NCBI GenBank assembly: GCA_963556255.1
Contig: OY744614.1
Location: 42,738,743-42,802,742, forward strand
Length of the DNA stretch: 64,000 nt
DNA from: Allolobophora icterica
Taxonomy: Eukaryota > Annelida > Clitellata > Crassiclitellata > Lumbricidae
Direction of reading: 5' to 3'
Shown: piece by piece, positions 37,575 to 50,449 of the stretch
Layout of the letters: the number at the start of each line of letters is the position of its first letter
Position numbering within the stretch: the stretch's first letter is position 1
Notes under the pieces: model-generated
Seen by the model: the letters and a program-made list of their open reading frames with translations, nothing else
Database searches by the model: none
What the model was told of the DNA's origin: nothing
Translations under genes and position numbers: made by a program

Positions 37575-37754
37575 CAGTGGCGTAACTTTGGTCTAGAAAG
37601 TGGGGGTACCAATTTGTTACATAGGCCTACATGAAGCAAGGCGGAGACTGCGATCTCTGGACAGGCTCAATAATAAAATATTGACTGGCATTGTTTATAA
37701 AGTGGGGGTACGGTACCCCTCAGTCCAAAAATTGGGGGTACGGGTACGCCTGTG
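37575..37754 (-). mobile_element. hAT MITE family A, copy 4
   Basis: Ends CAGTGGCGTAACTTTGG and GGGTACGCCTGTG, flanked by perfect 8-bp duplications cacatatt. It lies just upstream of the VAP gene. Confidence 0.92.
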
Positions 37755-38695
37755 CACATATTTGCCCAACTGGTTTGCCCTGTGTGCTGGCTGGGATAAC
37801 GATCGAGGCGAAATTTGTGTTTTGTTGCATTGGCAAAAAATTTGGGTAGATCTTTAATTTAAAGCCAGTGGCGTGGCTAGGATATTTTGCGCCCGGGGAC
37901 GAACTATGAAATTGACGCCCCTCCATGTTTTATTTATTTCACAATAGGCGCCAAAATCATACCATATAAAACGGTTTGTAAGAATGAGGAATGCTCCTCT
38001 TTCACATAGGGTCTAATCCTATCCTCTTTTGCCACCATCACTCATCCCGTAGTACCCGTACCCGTATGGCTATCTATCTGTAATCTGTTTGATCTTTGGA
38101 GCCTGAAACAGTATTTGACTATCACTTATTTTCTCTGAGCGCCTGTGAATAAGCTGGTTCCTCGACTCGGTTTCATTCGGCGCTGTACATATCTTAACAG
38201 TTAACACTAGGGTTACGTTTACGGATGTGAAAGGAACAGTTCTATTTTTAGATAATTCCCGCGTCTTGATCACATGACCCAATCAGCATTTCTCGGAACA
38301 GTTTTTGCGTTAGCTGCTTTACCGTCATATCTTCCGCCTGTGTGGAACAGTGGCTGGCTGCCTGCGTTGCAGACGGGTGGTTAGGCTACTGTTGTTCTTT
38401 CTCAGGCTAAAGCGATGCAAAGACTGCATGGCCGACGGGTCCCTATTTAACTCTCCGCTGCTACTTTGCTCCTTCACCTCGAACTGAGGCCACCTACTCC
38501 AGCCGCCAATCTATATCACATAAGACTCTGCGCACAAGACCCTCAGGTAATACGTACACGTAGCCTATACGCAAGGCTTCCAGCTGGGTAAACATTGTAA
38601 ATTGGGGCATACTGCACGTACTTTCCATTCTAACCTTCCATTCTTCAGACTACTATGTTACACGGTCGCTAGAATTATTGGAGTTGTTGCTGGCA

Positions 38696-38938
<243 letters not shown>

Positions 38939-38984
38939 GGCCCAACTACTTCGCTTTCCAATTCTCCAATTCTACTGTACCTCC

Positions 38985-39130
38985 TCTGACCGGGCCTCCT
39001 TTTGACTATACTTTGGACAACCCCTCTGACTCGACATAGCACTCGTGAATAAGCTGATGCCCGCGCTTAGCTTTCGAGTGGTGCTTCAAAAATTTGGAGT
39101 TTACGATTACGATTATTACTACTATTACTA
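38985..39130 (+). repeat. CR1-like LINE 3' tail
   Basis: Reads CCTCCTTTTGACTATACTTT...GTGAATAAGCTGATGCCC...GGAGTTTACGATTACGATTA, with an ATTACT tail; among the best-preserved copies of the tail family. Confidence 0.7.
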
Positions 39131-39252
39131 TACCTGATGTAAATAATTATGATCCCCAAGGATTAAAAAAAATTGGGATAGCATTTATTATTATTATTGT
39201 AATTTTTTACCCGAGGCAATTCACAATTGCACATGTGGGTGTTTTGTACTTT

Positions 39253-39467
39253 CACAGAGGCGGCGATCTTTTCTGACGGGTGGGGGGGATACTTTTTAAC
39301 TGATCTGGTCAAAAAAGTTTTGAGTTGATCTGGGCAAAATGAGGTCAATTTTTAAACCTTTTTGGTGTTTCTTCAAAGTGTGGGGGACAACTGTATACCG
39401 TGCCCCCCCCCGCTGTTAACGGTGGGGTCATGTCCCCCTCGACCCTCCGGAATCGCCGCCACTAGTG
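39253..39467. mobile_element. Small TIR element with GGCGGCGAT ends
   Basis: Inverted ends CACAGAGGCGGCGATC and GAATCGCCGCCACTAGTG with G-rich and C-rich subterminal runs. The left end also occurs at 9785 inside the foldback region. No clear target duplication. Confidence 0.65.
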
Positions 39468-39764
39468 TTTTACGTAACATATTGACAACTGATCTGTATA
39501 CATTCCAGCAGCGTGACTGAAAATTCTTTCTTTTCCGCACATCTCTCGTCGCTTCAATCCCAACACCATCCACCGTGAACTTATTTCACCACCATCCACC
39601 GCGAACGTCCGCCTACCTGACCTTCTAACCTGTACTAGAAACCGATCCCGAACGTATGTATGCCTGCCTCGCCGATTCTGGTTTTCGTTGAGCGGATGCA
39701 TATAGGCCTAAACTGGTTTCTGACTAAACTTTTTTGGTCGCTTAAGACATCTGGGGATTACTAT

Positions 39765-39988
39765 CGTAGGCGTAATTTGTGGGGGGTACGAGGAGCACCC
39801 GCACCCCACTTTTTGGACTGGGGTACCGTACCCCAACCTTTTGGCCTGGGTTACCGTACCCACACTTTTTGAACGATGCCAATCAATATTTTATTATTGT
39901 GCCTTCCCAGAGATCGCAGTCTCCGCCTTGCTTCGTGTACATGTAAGAAATTGGTACCCTCACTTTTTAGACCAAAATTACGCCCCTG
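39765..39988 (+). mobile_element. hAT MITE family A, copy 5
   Basis: Ends CGTAGGCGTAATTTGTGG and AAAATTACGCCCCTG, flanked by perfect 8-bp duplications attactat (39757-39764 and 39989-39996). Confidence 0.92.
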
Positions 39989-40164
39989 ATTACTATTGCA
40001 CTAGCTGTAGCATACTGCTTTTGCACACTTGAACACCAGGGCAAAACTGGCACTAGAGAACACCATAGCACCAGGGCAAAACTGGAACCCCAACATTCAA
40101 TCACGAGTCCGAGCTCCTAAACTGGGCCTCAAGGCCTAACATCGTATCCAACCAAGTAACGCGT

Positions 40165-40245
40165 CCTTGCAGATGATGCCCAGAGCTTAGCTTTAGAGTA
40201 GCACTTTAGAAATTTGGAGTTTACAATTACGGACAGAAGAGAGAT
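40165..40245 (+). repeat. CR1-like LINE 3' tail fragment
   Basis: GATGCCCAGAGCTTAGCTTT...GGAGTTTACAATTACGGAC, matching the tail family. Confidence 0.6.
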
Positions 40246-40369
40246 ATACTACACTACATCACAAATATCTCTCTTGTCAACTGGAGTCTTCAAAACCTTC
40301 TCCGCAGAGGGAACTATAGCACACACGTTACGAGTGCCAACCATAGCTGCATCCAGTTAATGGGTCGTA

Positions 40370-40770
40370 CGCTTTGGACTCCTCACTCCCCTTGCCCGCA
40401 TTTGACCTTACCCCCGTCGGTCATCCCCTTTGCGGACGTCCGCACGCCAAATTTTAATGTCATCAGCATTCTTTTTACAATTATTCCACAGTTCCTTTGC
40501 ACGTTTTAATGACAGTTCGGGTTTCACATAAGGATGTTCAGCAATAAAGCCTCTTTAAAGTCGCAATACAGTTTTGCATGAGGTTTTAGGCAATCGCCTC
40601 ACTGACCTGAAATTCGTCTTTTGGGGAAGGTTGAAACAAGGTGGTGTTTAAAAACTATCAAATTTTACAATTTAGATGCGGACGTCGGCACTGGTCATAA
40701 TTCCCTCCCCTTGTCCGCATTTGGATGACCTTCCCTCCCCCTCATTGCGGACGTCCTTTATGGATGACCC
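40370..40770. mobile_element. Probable MITE with GGACGTCCG and GATGACC motifs
   Basis: Both ends contain CCCCTTGYCCGCATTTG and TTGCGGACGTCC, and the right end closes in ATGGATGACCCCTAAAG. The general design resembles family D, but the exact termini and a duplication could not be fixed. Confidence 0.5.
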
Positions 40771-41459
40771 CTAAAGCCTCGACAATATTGCAACCAAGCA
40801 CTTGTACTCGAATTCACCATTGTACACAGAGGGCATATACATATACTATACATATATATATATATATATATATGTATTTATATTTACAATGCCTTTTAGG
40901 CAACAGAGATGTAATTTAATGGGACATTTACACAGGGCCACGTCCCCACCCTACAACATGCTTGCCACAGGTTTGACCTACAAAAAATTTATGATTCACT
41001 TTAAAGACAAGAAAATAAACGCGACAGTCAACACAGGCGTAATTCTTAGTCTACAGTACCTATAGTATCAATTTCTAATTAGATTCAATTACCAATTAGA
41101 TTCAAAAAAGGACTTCTAATCACTCGTGCTTCGCAAAACTACTAAATCACTCGAGCACACAATTCATTCGTGGCTTACAGTCGAGATCTAGAGTGGAAAG
41201 CACGTACCAAACTAAAAGATGACAATCGGCACTATAAACAATGAGAGAAACATGCAATCACGCCCAGACAGTCCGTAGCCCGTACATGTATCGAGATTAA
41301 CTTGCCGAGTAGAACATTCTAACAATTCTACTTCCGTTCTAGCTTTCTCTCGCATATTTACAGCTTGCGTTTCTTTGCAAGGAACGGTGTTATACATTAC
41401 TATTATGGAGTTACAGTGAAGGGATGTTAGCGTGGTGTTGCAGATGCAAAAACTCTTAA

Positions 41460-41907
41460 GGGGCCATCCATATATTACGTACGCAAAAATCCGGGAAAAT
41501 TTGACCCCCTTCCCCCTGTTCGCAAGCGTACTTTCTTCCACACCCCCCTTGTGTACGTACACTTGACGCTCACCCCCCCCCCCCCGAAGACCAGCTGCAG
41601 AAAGTGCCTCTACTGTCTGCACTTTAGTCCAGATTGAAGGATGAGTGAGGGCCAATATAGACAAATTATAGGTATCTCGCTCACAGCACAGAATAACTGC
41701 ACATGGCTTTTATATAATGTAATAAAATGCCATCGAACGACTATAGGACAATACAGAGTTATAAATAGGCTAATGTGGACGTCATAATTAGAAATTTATT
41801 TTGCGTACGTACACTTTTGCCCCCCCCCCCGTTCGCACCCGTACGCAAAATCGCCAAAATCGGACTCCCCTCCCCCCCCATTGCGTACGTAATATGTGGA
41901 CGGCCCC
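41460..41907 (-). mobile_element. MITE family D, copy 3
   Basis: Reverse copy of 18079-18531, ends GGGGCCATCCATATATTACG and TACGTAATATGTGGACGGCCCC, flanked by TAA on both sides. Confidence 0.87.
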
Positions 41908-42009
41908 TAAACACAAGAGGGTGTAGGTCTGAAATACATGTACCTGATACACGTAGCTGCACACATACACACACCATGGGACAGCATTTGAAACATATGG
42001 TCGACTACA

Positions 42010-42230
42010 TTCATTGGGAGATGCAATGTCGAGGAACCACGAACCGAGAATGTGACAGAACCAAGTTTTGCAGTGGTCGGCCAATCCTGGAACATGAACT
42101 CCTCGGCCTCTCTTCTGTAAGTGTTTGAAAACCAATCTTTTTGATCGTGGTTTTATTGGGTTAGGTTGGGAGCACCTGTGACAAGTCTCTTTACGTGGTG
42201 CTATATAAATCTGCAATTACAATCATTACT
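42010..42230 (+). repeat. LINE 3' tail, second type
   Basis: ATCCTGGAACATGAACTCCT...TGGTGCTATATAAATCTGC followed by ATTACAATC. The same tail is at 63778-63955. It belongs to a CR1/L2-like LINE. Confidence 0.65.
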
Positions 42231-42524
42231 TTGTGCAAACTTCACAGCATTCCTTGTGACCCAGCAACACCCACCCAGTTCATCCAAGGGGTTTATGTTG
42301 CTTTCACATGACAGACAGACGATTTGAAATCAGACAGTAGAGGTAATGACTAGCTGACATTGTAATTACAACATTTTCTGCATGCCACCCTCTCATCCAA
42401 CTCTCTGATCTTGTGATAACAAGCGAGTCTAGATCATAAACAAATTACTGAAAGCCTCTCCTTGCAGTCACAGGCTCCTAAAAGTCTAACACTTAAAGCC
42501 TTACTGGAATATGGTTGGGAACTG

Positions 42525-42600
42525 AATCGTAACCTTCAAACTTCTAAAGCGCCACTCGAAGGCCAAGAACAGGGCACCAGCCTATTAAAGAGTGTTGGGC
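42525..42600 (-). repeat. CR1-like LINE 3' tail fragment
   Basis: AATCGTAACCTTCAAACTTC...GGGCACCAGCCTATT, reverse copy of the tail family. Confidence 0.6.
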
Positions 42601-42604
42601 AATT

Positions 42605-44690
42605 GTAGCGGTATCACAACTGAAGAGCAATAACACCTGCCCAAATACTACAAGTTATAACTTGACATGCATGGTAAGGTAAAGCTGAAGTATTCATGCA
42701 TCCATTTCTTAGAAATCCCACATCACCAACTGTTGTAAGACGCATGGTCCTTGGATTAAGGGGTACTTTTAGTTCATATACAAACACCACAACTCAATTT
42801 GACTGTCAAACCACACAACCTTTCCTCACTAAGGGCTACATGGCTTCCAAATGCGGCATCAATTCCACACCAGGATTTGAATCCTCAGCACAGTGAACTA
42901 CGAAGCACAAACACACCTTTAGAAACGTTTTTGTGAGCAAAGATGCTTCGACAATTCCTTTGGTATCACCACGTACAATGCCACAAAGTGTTAACATGGA
43001 AATAATCAAGAATAGTAAACATACTGAAAACATGAACATTATTTAAGCAAACATTAAGAAATGAAACAAGTCGCAACTTGTAACGCTACAGAAGTAACAG
43101 TCAAAACGTGCTGCCTTGAAAGTGTAGACTGTCCACTGCGGTAAACCAACCTGATCTTTAAAACACTAGATCCCAAGCACCTTGCAAGCCAAACAAACAA
43201 TACCTGCAAACAGCACAGATGATACCAATCAAAGCATCAAGGATATTAGTCACTGAAAATGGATGAGAAACTAGAATGAAAAAATCCAAATAGCAATTAC
43301 GGACATTAGTCACAGAAAAGGGATGAAGAATGAGAATGATTTTCATAAAATCCAACTACATGTAGCATTAAGGAGATCAGTAGAAGAAAATGGAAGAGAA
43401 ACTTCAAATAAAATGTCATCGGCACATAACATTAGTAAGAACCATACATCTCTACTGCTGAAAACAGTCCAAACTTTACTAGAATCCTAGTTCAAATGCT
43501 GTTAAAACAAGGAAAAACCTGAATGGGAACAAAAACACAAGTACCACACCCAAACATATCCCTTAATATGCTCGCATAAAGAACTTGCAAGAAGCAATCA
43601 TTTTGCTGGCAGAAATTCTTTACTTGAAATATCGCAAGAAATTGAAGCATTTACGTCCAGCCTTTTATGCATATTATCTTACTACGAGAACATCAGGAAA
43701 CTTAACTTCTGTCAGTACAACATATACGTTAAATCAACGTGGCAGAGATAATACAAGCAGTGCATTATCACTAGGGTATAGCAAGAACGGTACAGCACAG
43801 CAAGATTCAAGGATACCAAATAATAGGACAAGTTCAATTCTAAGATAAACATAAGACAGAAAACTAAATAACTGACAAAATAGTGCTAATCAAATAAACC
43901 AAAAGTGCTACTAAAAATTACAAACGCTTGCTATCATGCTGCCAAGCGCAGATGCTACTCGGAAAAATAAAGGTAGAGAACAGCAATGCAGCTTCAGAGC
44001 AGAACCCAAGGTTAGCAATTCAAAAAATCAACTGCAATTGTCCGAACCATTAAAACGCAAACTTAATATCAAGCTATAAAACATCGAAATAAAGAACTAG
44101 CATGACAGCAGAGGACTATATGGTTTCATGGTAGAAATATTATACGGATATACTGGTAACCAATCAAGCGTATTATTCTGTCATACTAAACCCTTCGCAA
44201 ACGACAATAGCTTATTCAGAATTTCTGTCCCATCTACTTCCCAGTTCTCAGTTATTTACTTCCTAGATAAAAAAAATCCTGCTGATATGGGAATCGTTCG
44301 CAGGAAAGCAGGGACTATCCTCGCCACGCTGCGATCTGTACACGTAGAGATTACATATCGACGCAGTCGTTGTAATCACAAAGTCACAACAGTCCAATGT
44401 AACAGTCAATCAACAGCCATCTTTTGATCGAATGTGCCACAGTCTGGCAGTAGAAGAGGAGCATAGGTGATGGCGTCATAAGCTGAAAATGAAACAGTAC
44501 ATCCACAATTAAGCTCATCTGCCAGTTTTTATTAACAATGCAAATCTCAAGCTCTAACTGATCACCTTTTCAATTCTATTCTAATCAAAAAGAGATCCTC
44601 TGATGTGTCGCTAGCCAAGAATCGATACTTCTACTCTCGAATAACCAAGAAGAGAAGAACATTCCCTTAAGCTAGCCCTATGGCATCTAC
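42605..44690. other. Non-repetitive spacer downstream of MAF1
   Basis: About 2 kb almost free of recognisable transposons, which is unusual for this window. It could hold the MAF1 3' untranslated region, but no single polyadenylation signal is decisive. A loose tandem of GGACATTAGTCACWGAAAA units lies at 43235-43420. Confidence 0.4.
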
Positions 44691-44945
44691 GGGTATGAAG
44701 TATTACCGACTTCATTTTTCTTAGCCTCGGCATACGAGGGTGACAGGTCAGTCCACTCCCTCGCCATCTCATCTTGCAACCAACAGTGTATGGTCAGTGT
44801 ACTCATCATAGCCTAGTTGGCTAGGGGGTGCAAGTCGAGCTGAAATCTTGAAACAAATTTCTGCCCTGGTGGGGATATGAACCCCAACCTCTCGATCGAC
44901 AGTCAAGCATGCTAACCACTGGACTATCATGCACCCTCTAATCAA
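44690..44945 (-). repeat. tRNA-derived SINE (family 3), copy 1
   Basis: Minus strand reads GATAGTCCAGTGGTTAGCAT (box A) and GGTTCATATCCCC (box B), then CACCAGGGCAGAAATTTG and a body containing GGCATACGAGGGTGACAGG. Matches 52120-52415 on the other strand. Confidence 0.75.
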
Positions 44946-45446
44946 ACAGAAACATCGTTAGTGTTTCCCTTACAATCTACCTGTCACTAGCATAATACAA
45001 TCTAACCAACTAAAAAAGAAACATTAGTGCTTTCTCTTGACCTACTTAAACTCATAGCTTTAACGTAGGCCTGCTAACAGTCAACATAAACTGCTTGGTG
45101 CCAAAAATATTCAAATCCACCTATGCTGGACAGTTTGCCTTGCTGCTTCATATCAACATCTCATTACAGGATACAATAACATTTTATTATAAAACGGTCT
45201 TTAAAAATCTGGCAACACTAGCGCAGGATTTCAAATGTCAAGTAGTTTTCTTTTGCAAAATAAAGCCTAATGTCTACACAATGCACATACTTAGCATCTG
45301 AATATTTATATTAAACTAGACTACATTAAAATATTAAAGGTCAAAGACTATAAAGTTATTAAACATAACTACATGAATCGTCATAGCCCAGCAGAGTAAT
45401 TCAAGAAGATATCTGTTTAAAAATCAGCTGACTTGCCTCGACCTGC

Positions 45447-47659
45447 TTAAGCGCATTCCATGGAGTCGTTGACGTACCAGTCGTAACCCTTCTCGTCATC
45501 ATCCGATGCAGAGTCCATTGCACTGGTAACGAAAAGCAGACACACTTCTCCACAAATTGCTAACTTCTTGCTACTGTAGTCTGCCAACATGGAATGCAAC
45601 CACTCAAAAACTTCAATAGCTCGAGAAAGCCTCCTAAGTGGCTAAAGCACCAGAACCTGGCGCTTGTGTTAAATGACAAATGAGACGTTTCTAGGGCTTC
45701 TTGATAGCTAAAAGCACATTCACTCCAACAAAGTGTAATTTTTCACAAATACCAGTCCTCAAAAACTACGACAATCCCCATTCACTCTCTCAATATTACT
45801 TCAGGTGAAAGGCAGGCATGACTAAACCTGCAAGAAGACACCTTGTGCATAGAAAATCATACCTGGTGGCACTACAGGTGAAGAAAACTATTCGTTTCAG
45901 TTTCTTATTGTAGAAGAAGTAGTTGAAGGACCAAATGCACTCTCCATACGGATCCGAATTCAAGTCAGGATTATAGCTGTTGAACAACAGAACATATCCA
46001 AACAGTCGAGGCAGATCAGGAAGCGACGGCAACAACCACTTGGTCATGAATCATATAACATTTATGTAATCAAATACCAGGATCTAATGACAAAACACCA
46101 GCCTCCTCCACTAAAGACTACCAGTATGCAAACTGAAATGCAAAATAAAGACTACTTTCAACACCAACCGTATCATAACTGTAAACTCCAAATTTCTACA
46201 ACGCTACTTAAAAAACTAAGCACAGGACACCAGTTTATTCACAAGTGCTGTGTCAAGCCAGAGGGGTTGTCCAGAGTGAAGGTCGAAGTCCTGACAGACT
46301 ATTCAATTTCAGAAGACACCCTAGGATTCTAACCTCAAAAGCAGATGTGAAAGGCAACACACATTTCCAATCGGATGGATCTCAATCAATTTTGTTCAAC
46401 AGACCACGTGATTCATATTGCAGTTCTGTTTGGAGACGATCATTGATCGTAGCCTGTGGGATACACTGATGGCAATGTCGAGATTTCAATATTGGAATCA
46501 AGTGACTGTGGAATCACCATTGGTTGATGCCTTGTGCATCAGACATCGGTGTGATAGAAGTTACTAATTTCAGTTAGATGGAAGTTAATCCTATACCTGT
46601 AAATGTCACAGTCCTTGAGAGAGATCTCCTCGTCGAGCGTGCTCCAGAGTTGCGTCTTGAAGGAGTTGTACGCATCACCAACGACCGTTATCAGCTGGCA
46701 CTCGACAGAATTAATCACCCACTACACACAAACACAAAAGATGCATCATCAGAGAATGAACAGCAGAACAAAAACCACCATAAACAGAAATGAACTCTTC
46801 TCTCTAGCTGGTCATGTCTGCCTTTTTACGCAGAACTTCAAGGCATTTCTCAGCCGAAGACTTGCATTTTTACCTCTCTGTCTATTTGGACTGATCTTCT
46901 GGATGTGACCTTTTCACGGTCTGCTCTTGGTGCACTACCGGTGCCTAGTGCATTAGACACTGGTCTGACAAAAAAACAACAGAAATGCCCCCTTTGCACT
47001 CTGAAGAGAAACTAAAGCATAATAACCAGACGTCACAAATAATTCTGAATGTATGCAATGCATGTATGTGGACACTTATTATAGTACTTGTTAGAAACTT
47101 ACAAAAGCACTGCTTATCCCAAACCAAAAGAAGTTAAAAAGTCATTAAGAACAAAAACTTAAACCTTAAGTGACCAGTGGCCAGATAACTAGAAGTGTCA
47201 CCACTGGCAAGCACTTCCACATGTGCAAACCCCAAATGATGGATTCCCATAGAGAGCTGATAGTAGATACACTGTTATAAGATCCTGGACTACGTACCTG
47301 GATGCTAGGCTCTCGTGAGAATTCCTCGCTTTTGGCTGAGCTGAAATCATAGTCTGGATTGAAGGATGCATTCAGCGTTGATATCAAGTAGAACAGCGTC
47401 TTCGTTGATATTGTATCGCAAAGCACTCCTCCCTCGCTGTCACTCTGACTTTTTCCATAATGTCTGGAAAAGCACGAATGAAGCAGCATCGAATCAATCA
47501 CATGGCATGGAAATTAACAGCTTTAGCTTAGCCATAAACCTACATTCATTCTATGGCATGTTGATAGATAGATGTCGCTGCTGAAACCACATTTTCTAAG
47601 TCATCAACACTTGAACATTAACAGCCCAGACTTGATATACAAACTCAGTAATTTGCATT

Positions 47660-47709
<50 letters not shown>

Positions 47710-48654
47710 TTAAATTTTCTTATGTGAAGCATACTTAAACTGCACTGGTGATATGACAAACTACACCTAAATGTCGAGCAGCCTCTGACAGATCCTTTAA
47801 ACTTTTGGATACAGGTGTGGTAGCCGAATCCGCATTCCAGTTCTGTTTCAAATCAAACCAGCTTGCTTTAGCAACCGGATTTATTAATTAAACTGTGCTG
47901 TAGGATGTGCGAACTACGCCTAAATATTGAACAATTGCAGAACTATACATGAACTGTTTTCGAATAATCACCTGCTTGGGCTGCAGCCCAGAGCTGACTG
48001 AGGTGGTGACAGAGCCTGGGGATCACTTGGCGCCAGACCCGAGTCAGTGCTTAGCATGCGAAACAGACGCTTATCACTTGTAACCATTTTGCAGCTGTAG
48101 CTCTCCAATCTAAAACCAGCAAAGATAACCAAGGAATAGTTAAAACTTCTTCACCTGGCACAAAGGTACATTATTATTATTATTACACATTTATTAAGCA
48201 CCACTATATAATGACTAAGCATCAATTGATGGCACTGAGAAATTTTGAGTGAAGAACTTGCTCATGATTCCTAAACAGTAACCATCTCAGAGGAGGAGGC
48301 TCGAACCTGTACGCTCCACGTTACAAGGCAAGCACTCAACCAATCAGCTACCATGTCCACACGTTCTATTACACAAATACAAAATAAACCAAACAGAAAG
48401 TGGAATAATTTGATAAATTAATGAGTTCCCATAATGGAATTATCAATAGTTCAACAGTACCTGACTGCTTTACAGTAACAACAGTATGTGGTTACTCACA
48501 TAATATAGCTTTACAATTTAACAAGAGCCTGTGGTTATAATTCTGACGACCAAACAATAGTCGAAAATTACCTTCCATCTATTCTGCAATCGGCTGTCTC
48601 CATAGACAGGAATTTGTTGATAGCTTCAAGCTGTGGATTCTCTAGGAGCTTCAT
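45447..48654 (-). CDS. MAF1: MAF1, repressor of RNA polymerase III
   Basis: Nuclear/cytoplasmic regulator that binds RNA polymerase III and shuts down tRNA and 5S transcription under stress; its activity is controlled by TOR-dependent phosphorylation in yeast and mammals. Six exons on the minus strand: 48654-48572 ([20 protein letters not shown]), 48109-47972 ([20 protein letters not shown]), 47463-47298 ([20 protein letters not shown], then EEFSREPS), 46721-46597 ([23 protein letters not shown]), 45976-45863 ([30 protein letters not shown]) and 45522-45447 (acidic [11 protein letters not shown] tail, stop TAA). Phases 2-2-0-2-2 join cleanly to 702 nt, 233 residues (human about 256). The A, B and C boxes are all present. 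Odd points: box C is two residues shorter between GE and WSF than in vertebrates, and the acidic tail is shorter. No alternative identity is credible. Confidence 0.97.
46180..46290 (-). repeat. CR1-like LINE 3' tail fragment in a MAF1 intron
   Basis: ACTGTAAACTCCAAATTTCT...CAAGTGCTGTGTCAAGCCAG, reverse copy of the tail family. Confidence 0.6.
47660..47705. repeat. (TA)n microsatellite in a MAF1 intron
   Basis: TA dinucleotides with one AAA interruption. Confidence 0.95.
48165..48362 (-). repeat. tRNA-derived SINE (family 4), copy 1, in a MAF1 intron
   Basis: Minus strand has GGTAGCTGATTGGTTGAGTG (box A) and AGGTTCGAGCC (box B), then a body with CTCAGTGCCATCAATTGATG and an ATT tail. The better preserved copy is at 61000-61190; the head resembles tRNA-Thr. 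Confidence 0.75.
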
Positions 48655-48842
48655 TTTGGTCGGCAGACTATTTGGCCACACTAGATGCTATAAACAACTA
48701 TTTGAACAAGTCGTTACCGGAAGCGCTGCCAATGAGAGTTGCTTCGTTCAAGAAAATTACAGGTTAACGAATTCGATGAAAATTATCCAACTAACACCCT
48801 GAGACAAGCGAAACTGTCAACAAAATAAGCAATTGTCCCGCT

Positions 48843-49034
48843 TTAACAACACACGACAGAGTTCTTGATGACGCTGTTTGGGTGACGACTTATTTTCTGT
48901 TTCGGAGGTCCGGCTAAAAGTCCCGCAATTCTGTTCACTTTGAGCTTCAGAAGGATATTTCGATTCAAACTTTCGTTGACTCGTTTATTCTCAGTCGCCA
49001 TAGTTCGGACAAATCGAACTATGAAAACACCCAA
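48843..49034 (-). other. Short ORF in the MAF1 upstream region
   Basis: A 63-codon minus-strand frame (MGVFIVRFVR, then MATENKRVNESLNRNILLKL) ends 188 bp upstream of the MAF1 start, in a CpG-rich stretch (48850-49130) that is probably the promoter. It might be an upstream ORF in the 5' untranslated region or the first exon of an unrecognised gene. No family recognised. Confidence 0.3.
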
Positions 49035-49129
49035 CTACCGCTCAAACGTCCGAAAATCAACTCGCCGAATCCGCGAATGGTAACGGCGCGAGTTGAAAAT
49101 TCACGAGACCTGTCACGCAAAACACTACT

Positions 49130-49650
49130 TTCGATCAAAAACCAGAACTTTTAAACTATCTTAACGCAAGACAACGATAAACAAGGACATCGATTGAGTC
49201 ACCTCTCCCGACATGCATTGCAATTTGGACGCAACCACAATCATTTTTAGGGATGAAAAGATTTGAAATTGTTTTTAAGTCAATAAATCCATGACATTGT
49301 TACATATAAAACAAACTTGGCATGTTTTGAAACAATTACATTAAACTTTACTACTTGGTTAGAAGTAATTTTTAAATTTTATTGTACCAATGACAATAGC
49401 TCACAAACCTGAAACCTCTAAATACTTTGGACTCGTCGTTGCGTTATCTCGAAGTAATAACCAAGATGTCGCCGAGATAAACAAGTAAGGGTGTAGTAAA
49501 CTATAGAACGACATCAATTATAACCTGCTTTCCTAACCGAAAATGTTGTTAGCATAAAGTATACTTTGCAGTCTTATATATTTATGAAGAAATTCGACGA
49601 ATAATTATATTTTTTGAGTTAAAGTTGCCTGTAGTTTGCAGCATTTTCTC
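49130..49650. other. MAF1/ERICH1-like intergenic region
   Basis: Between two head-to-head genes. No repeat is visible. Possible non-coding first exon of the plus-strand gene near 49440-49485 (GTCGCCGAGATAAACAAG then GTAAG-like), but this is a guess. Confidence 0.3.
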
Positions 49651-50400
49651 AGTTCCTCCATCATCATTGCAACCTGTCCTCCATCCTCCTCCTCATGTTC
49701 TTCATCTATAACCCTCGGGCTTTCCACTCAAAACTGAAGTCTCACCTTTTCAAGTACTCCTGCCCTGACTCATCTGATCCTCCGCCTTCCAATTATTCTC
49801 GCCCTAAACCAGGGGTGGAAAAAACCAAAAAAAATTCAAAATGAAAAGTTGGTTTTTTGGTTTTTTGTGGTTTTTTATGGTTTTTGTTTTTTTGGGTTTT
49901 AAGATGTTCGGATTGATAAACATAAAATTATATTAAATTGAATTCAGTATTATGAAAACATGAAATGGTTGAAATTACTATTAATCACGTAGAGTAGACC
50001 GTATTATGACGACATCAACAAAGACGATATATCATTAAAAGAAGGGTTCACTTATAAATCAATGTTATTGAAATAACTTCTAAAAAGATTAAAAAAATAT
50101 TTATTTAAAAAAACCAAAAAACCAAAGTTTTCTGGTTTTTTTGGGTTTTAAAAAAAACAAAAAAAAAAAAAAAACCAAAAAAACCAACTTTTTCCACCTC
50201 TGCCCTAAACGACAACCGCCTTGACAGCGGCTCTGCCTCCTCTCTTGATCTGGCCCTCTGTAAACCGGACTCGGACCTCTTTTGGACTACTCTCTGGAAA
50301 GCCTCTCTGATTTGACGTAGCTTTCGTGAATAGGCAGGTGCCCTGCACTTGGCCTTCGATTGGCCTGTAGCAGTTTGGAGATTACGCTTATGATTACGAA
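49650..50400 (+). repeat. CR1-like LINE 3' region, interrupted by a hAT MITE
   Basis: Left part 49650-49809 and right part 50203-50400 are continuous LINE 3' sequence (CACTCAAAACTGAAGTCTCA; TCTGATTTGACGTAGCTTTC; GCAGTTTGGAGATTACGC), matching 18680-18960 in reverse and 38985-39130. Confidence 0.65.
49810..50202 (+). mobile_element. hAT MITE, 393 bp, low-complexity interior
   Basis: Ends CAGGGGTGGAAAAAACC and CTTTTTCCACCTCTG, flanked by perfect 8-bp duplications ccctaaac (49802-49809 and 50203-50210). The interior near both ends is runs of AAAACC/GGTTTT. Confidence 0.93.
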
Positions 50401-50449
50401 ATAAATTATATTTACCATCATATGAAAATTGCAGCAGGCGACATCTGTT

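Noticed and set aside
43585..44427. Two plus-strand frames of 87 and 99 codons downstream of MAF1
   Set aside because: No family features, no splice context and opposite to the likely MAF1 3' untranslated region; probably chance.
48165..48362. tRNA gene (box A and box B found)
   Set aside because: Acceptor stem not intact and an unrelated body follows, with a second copy at 61000; a SINE, not a tRNA.
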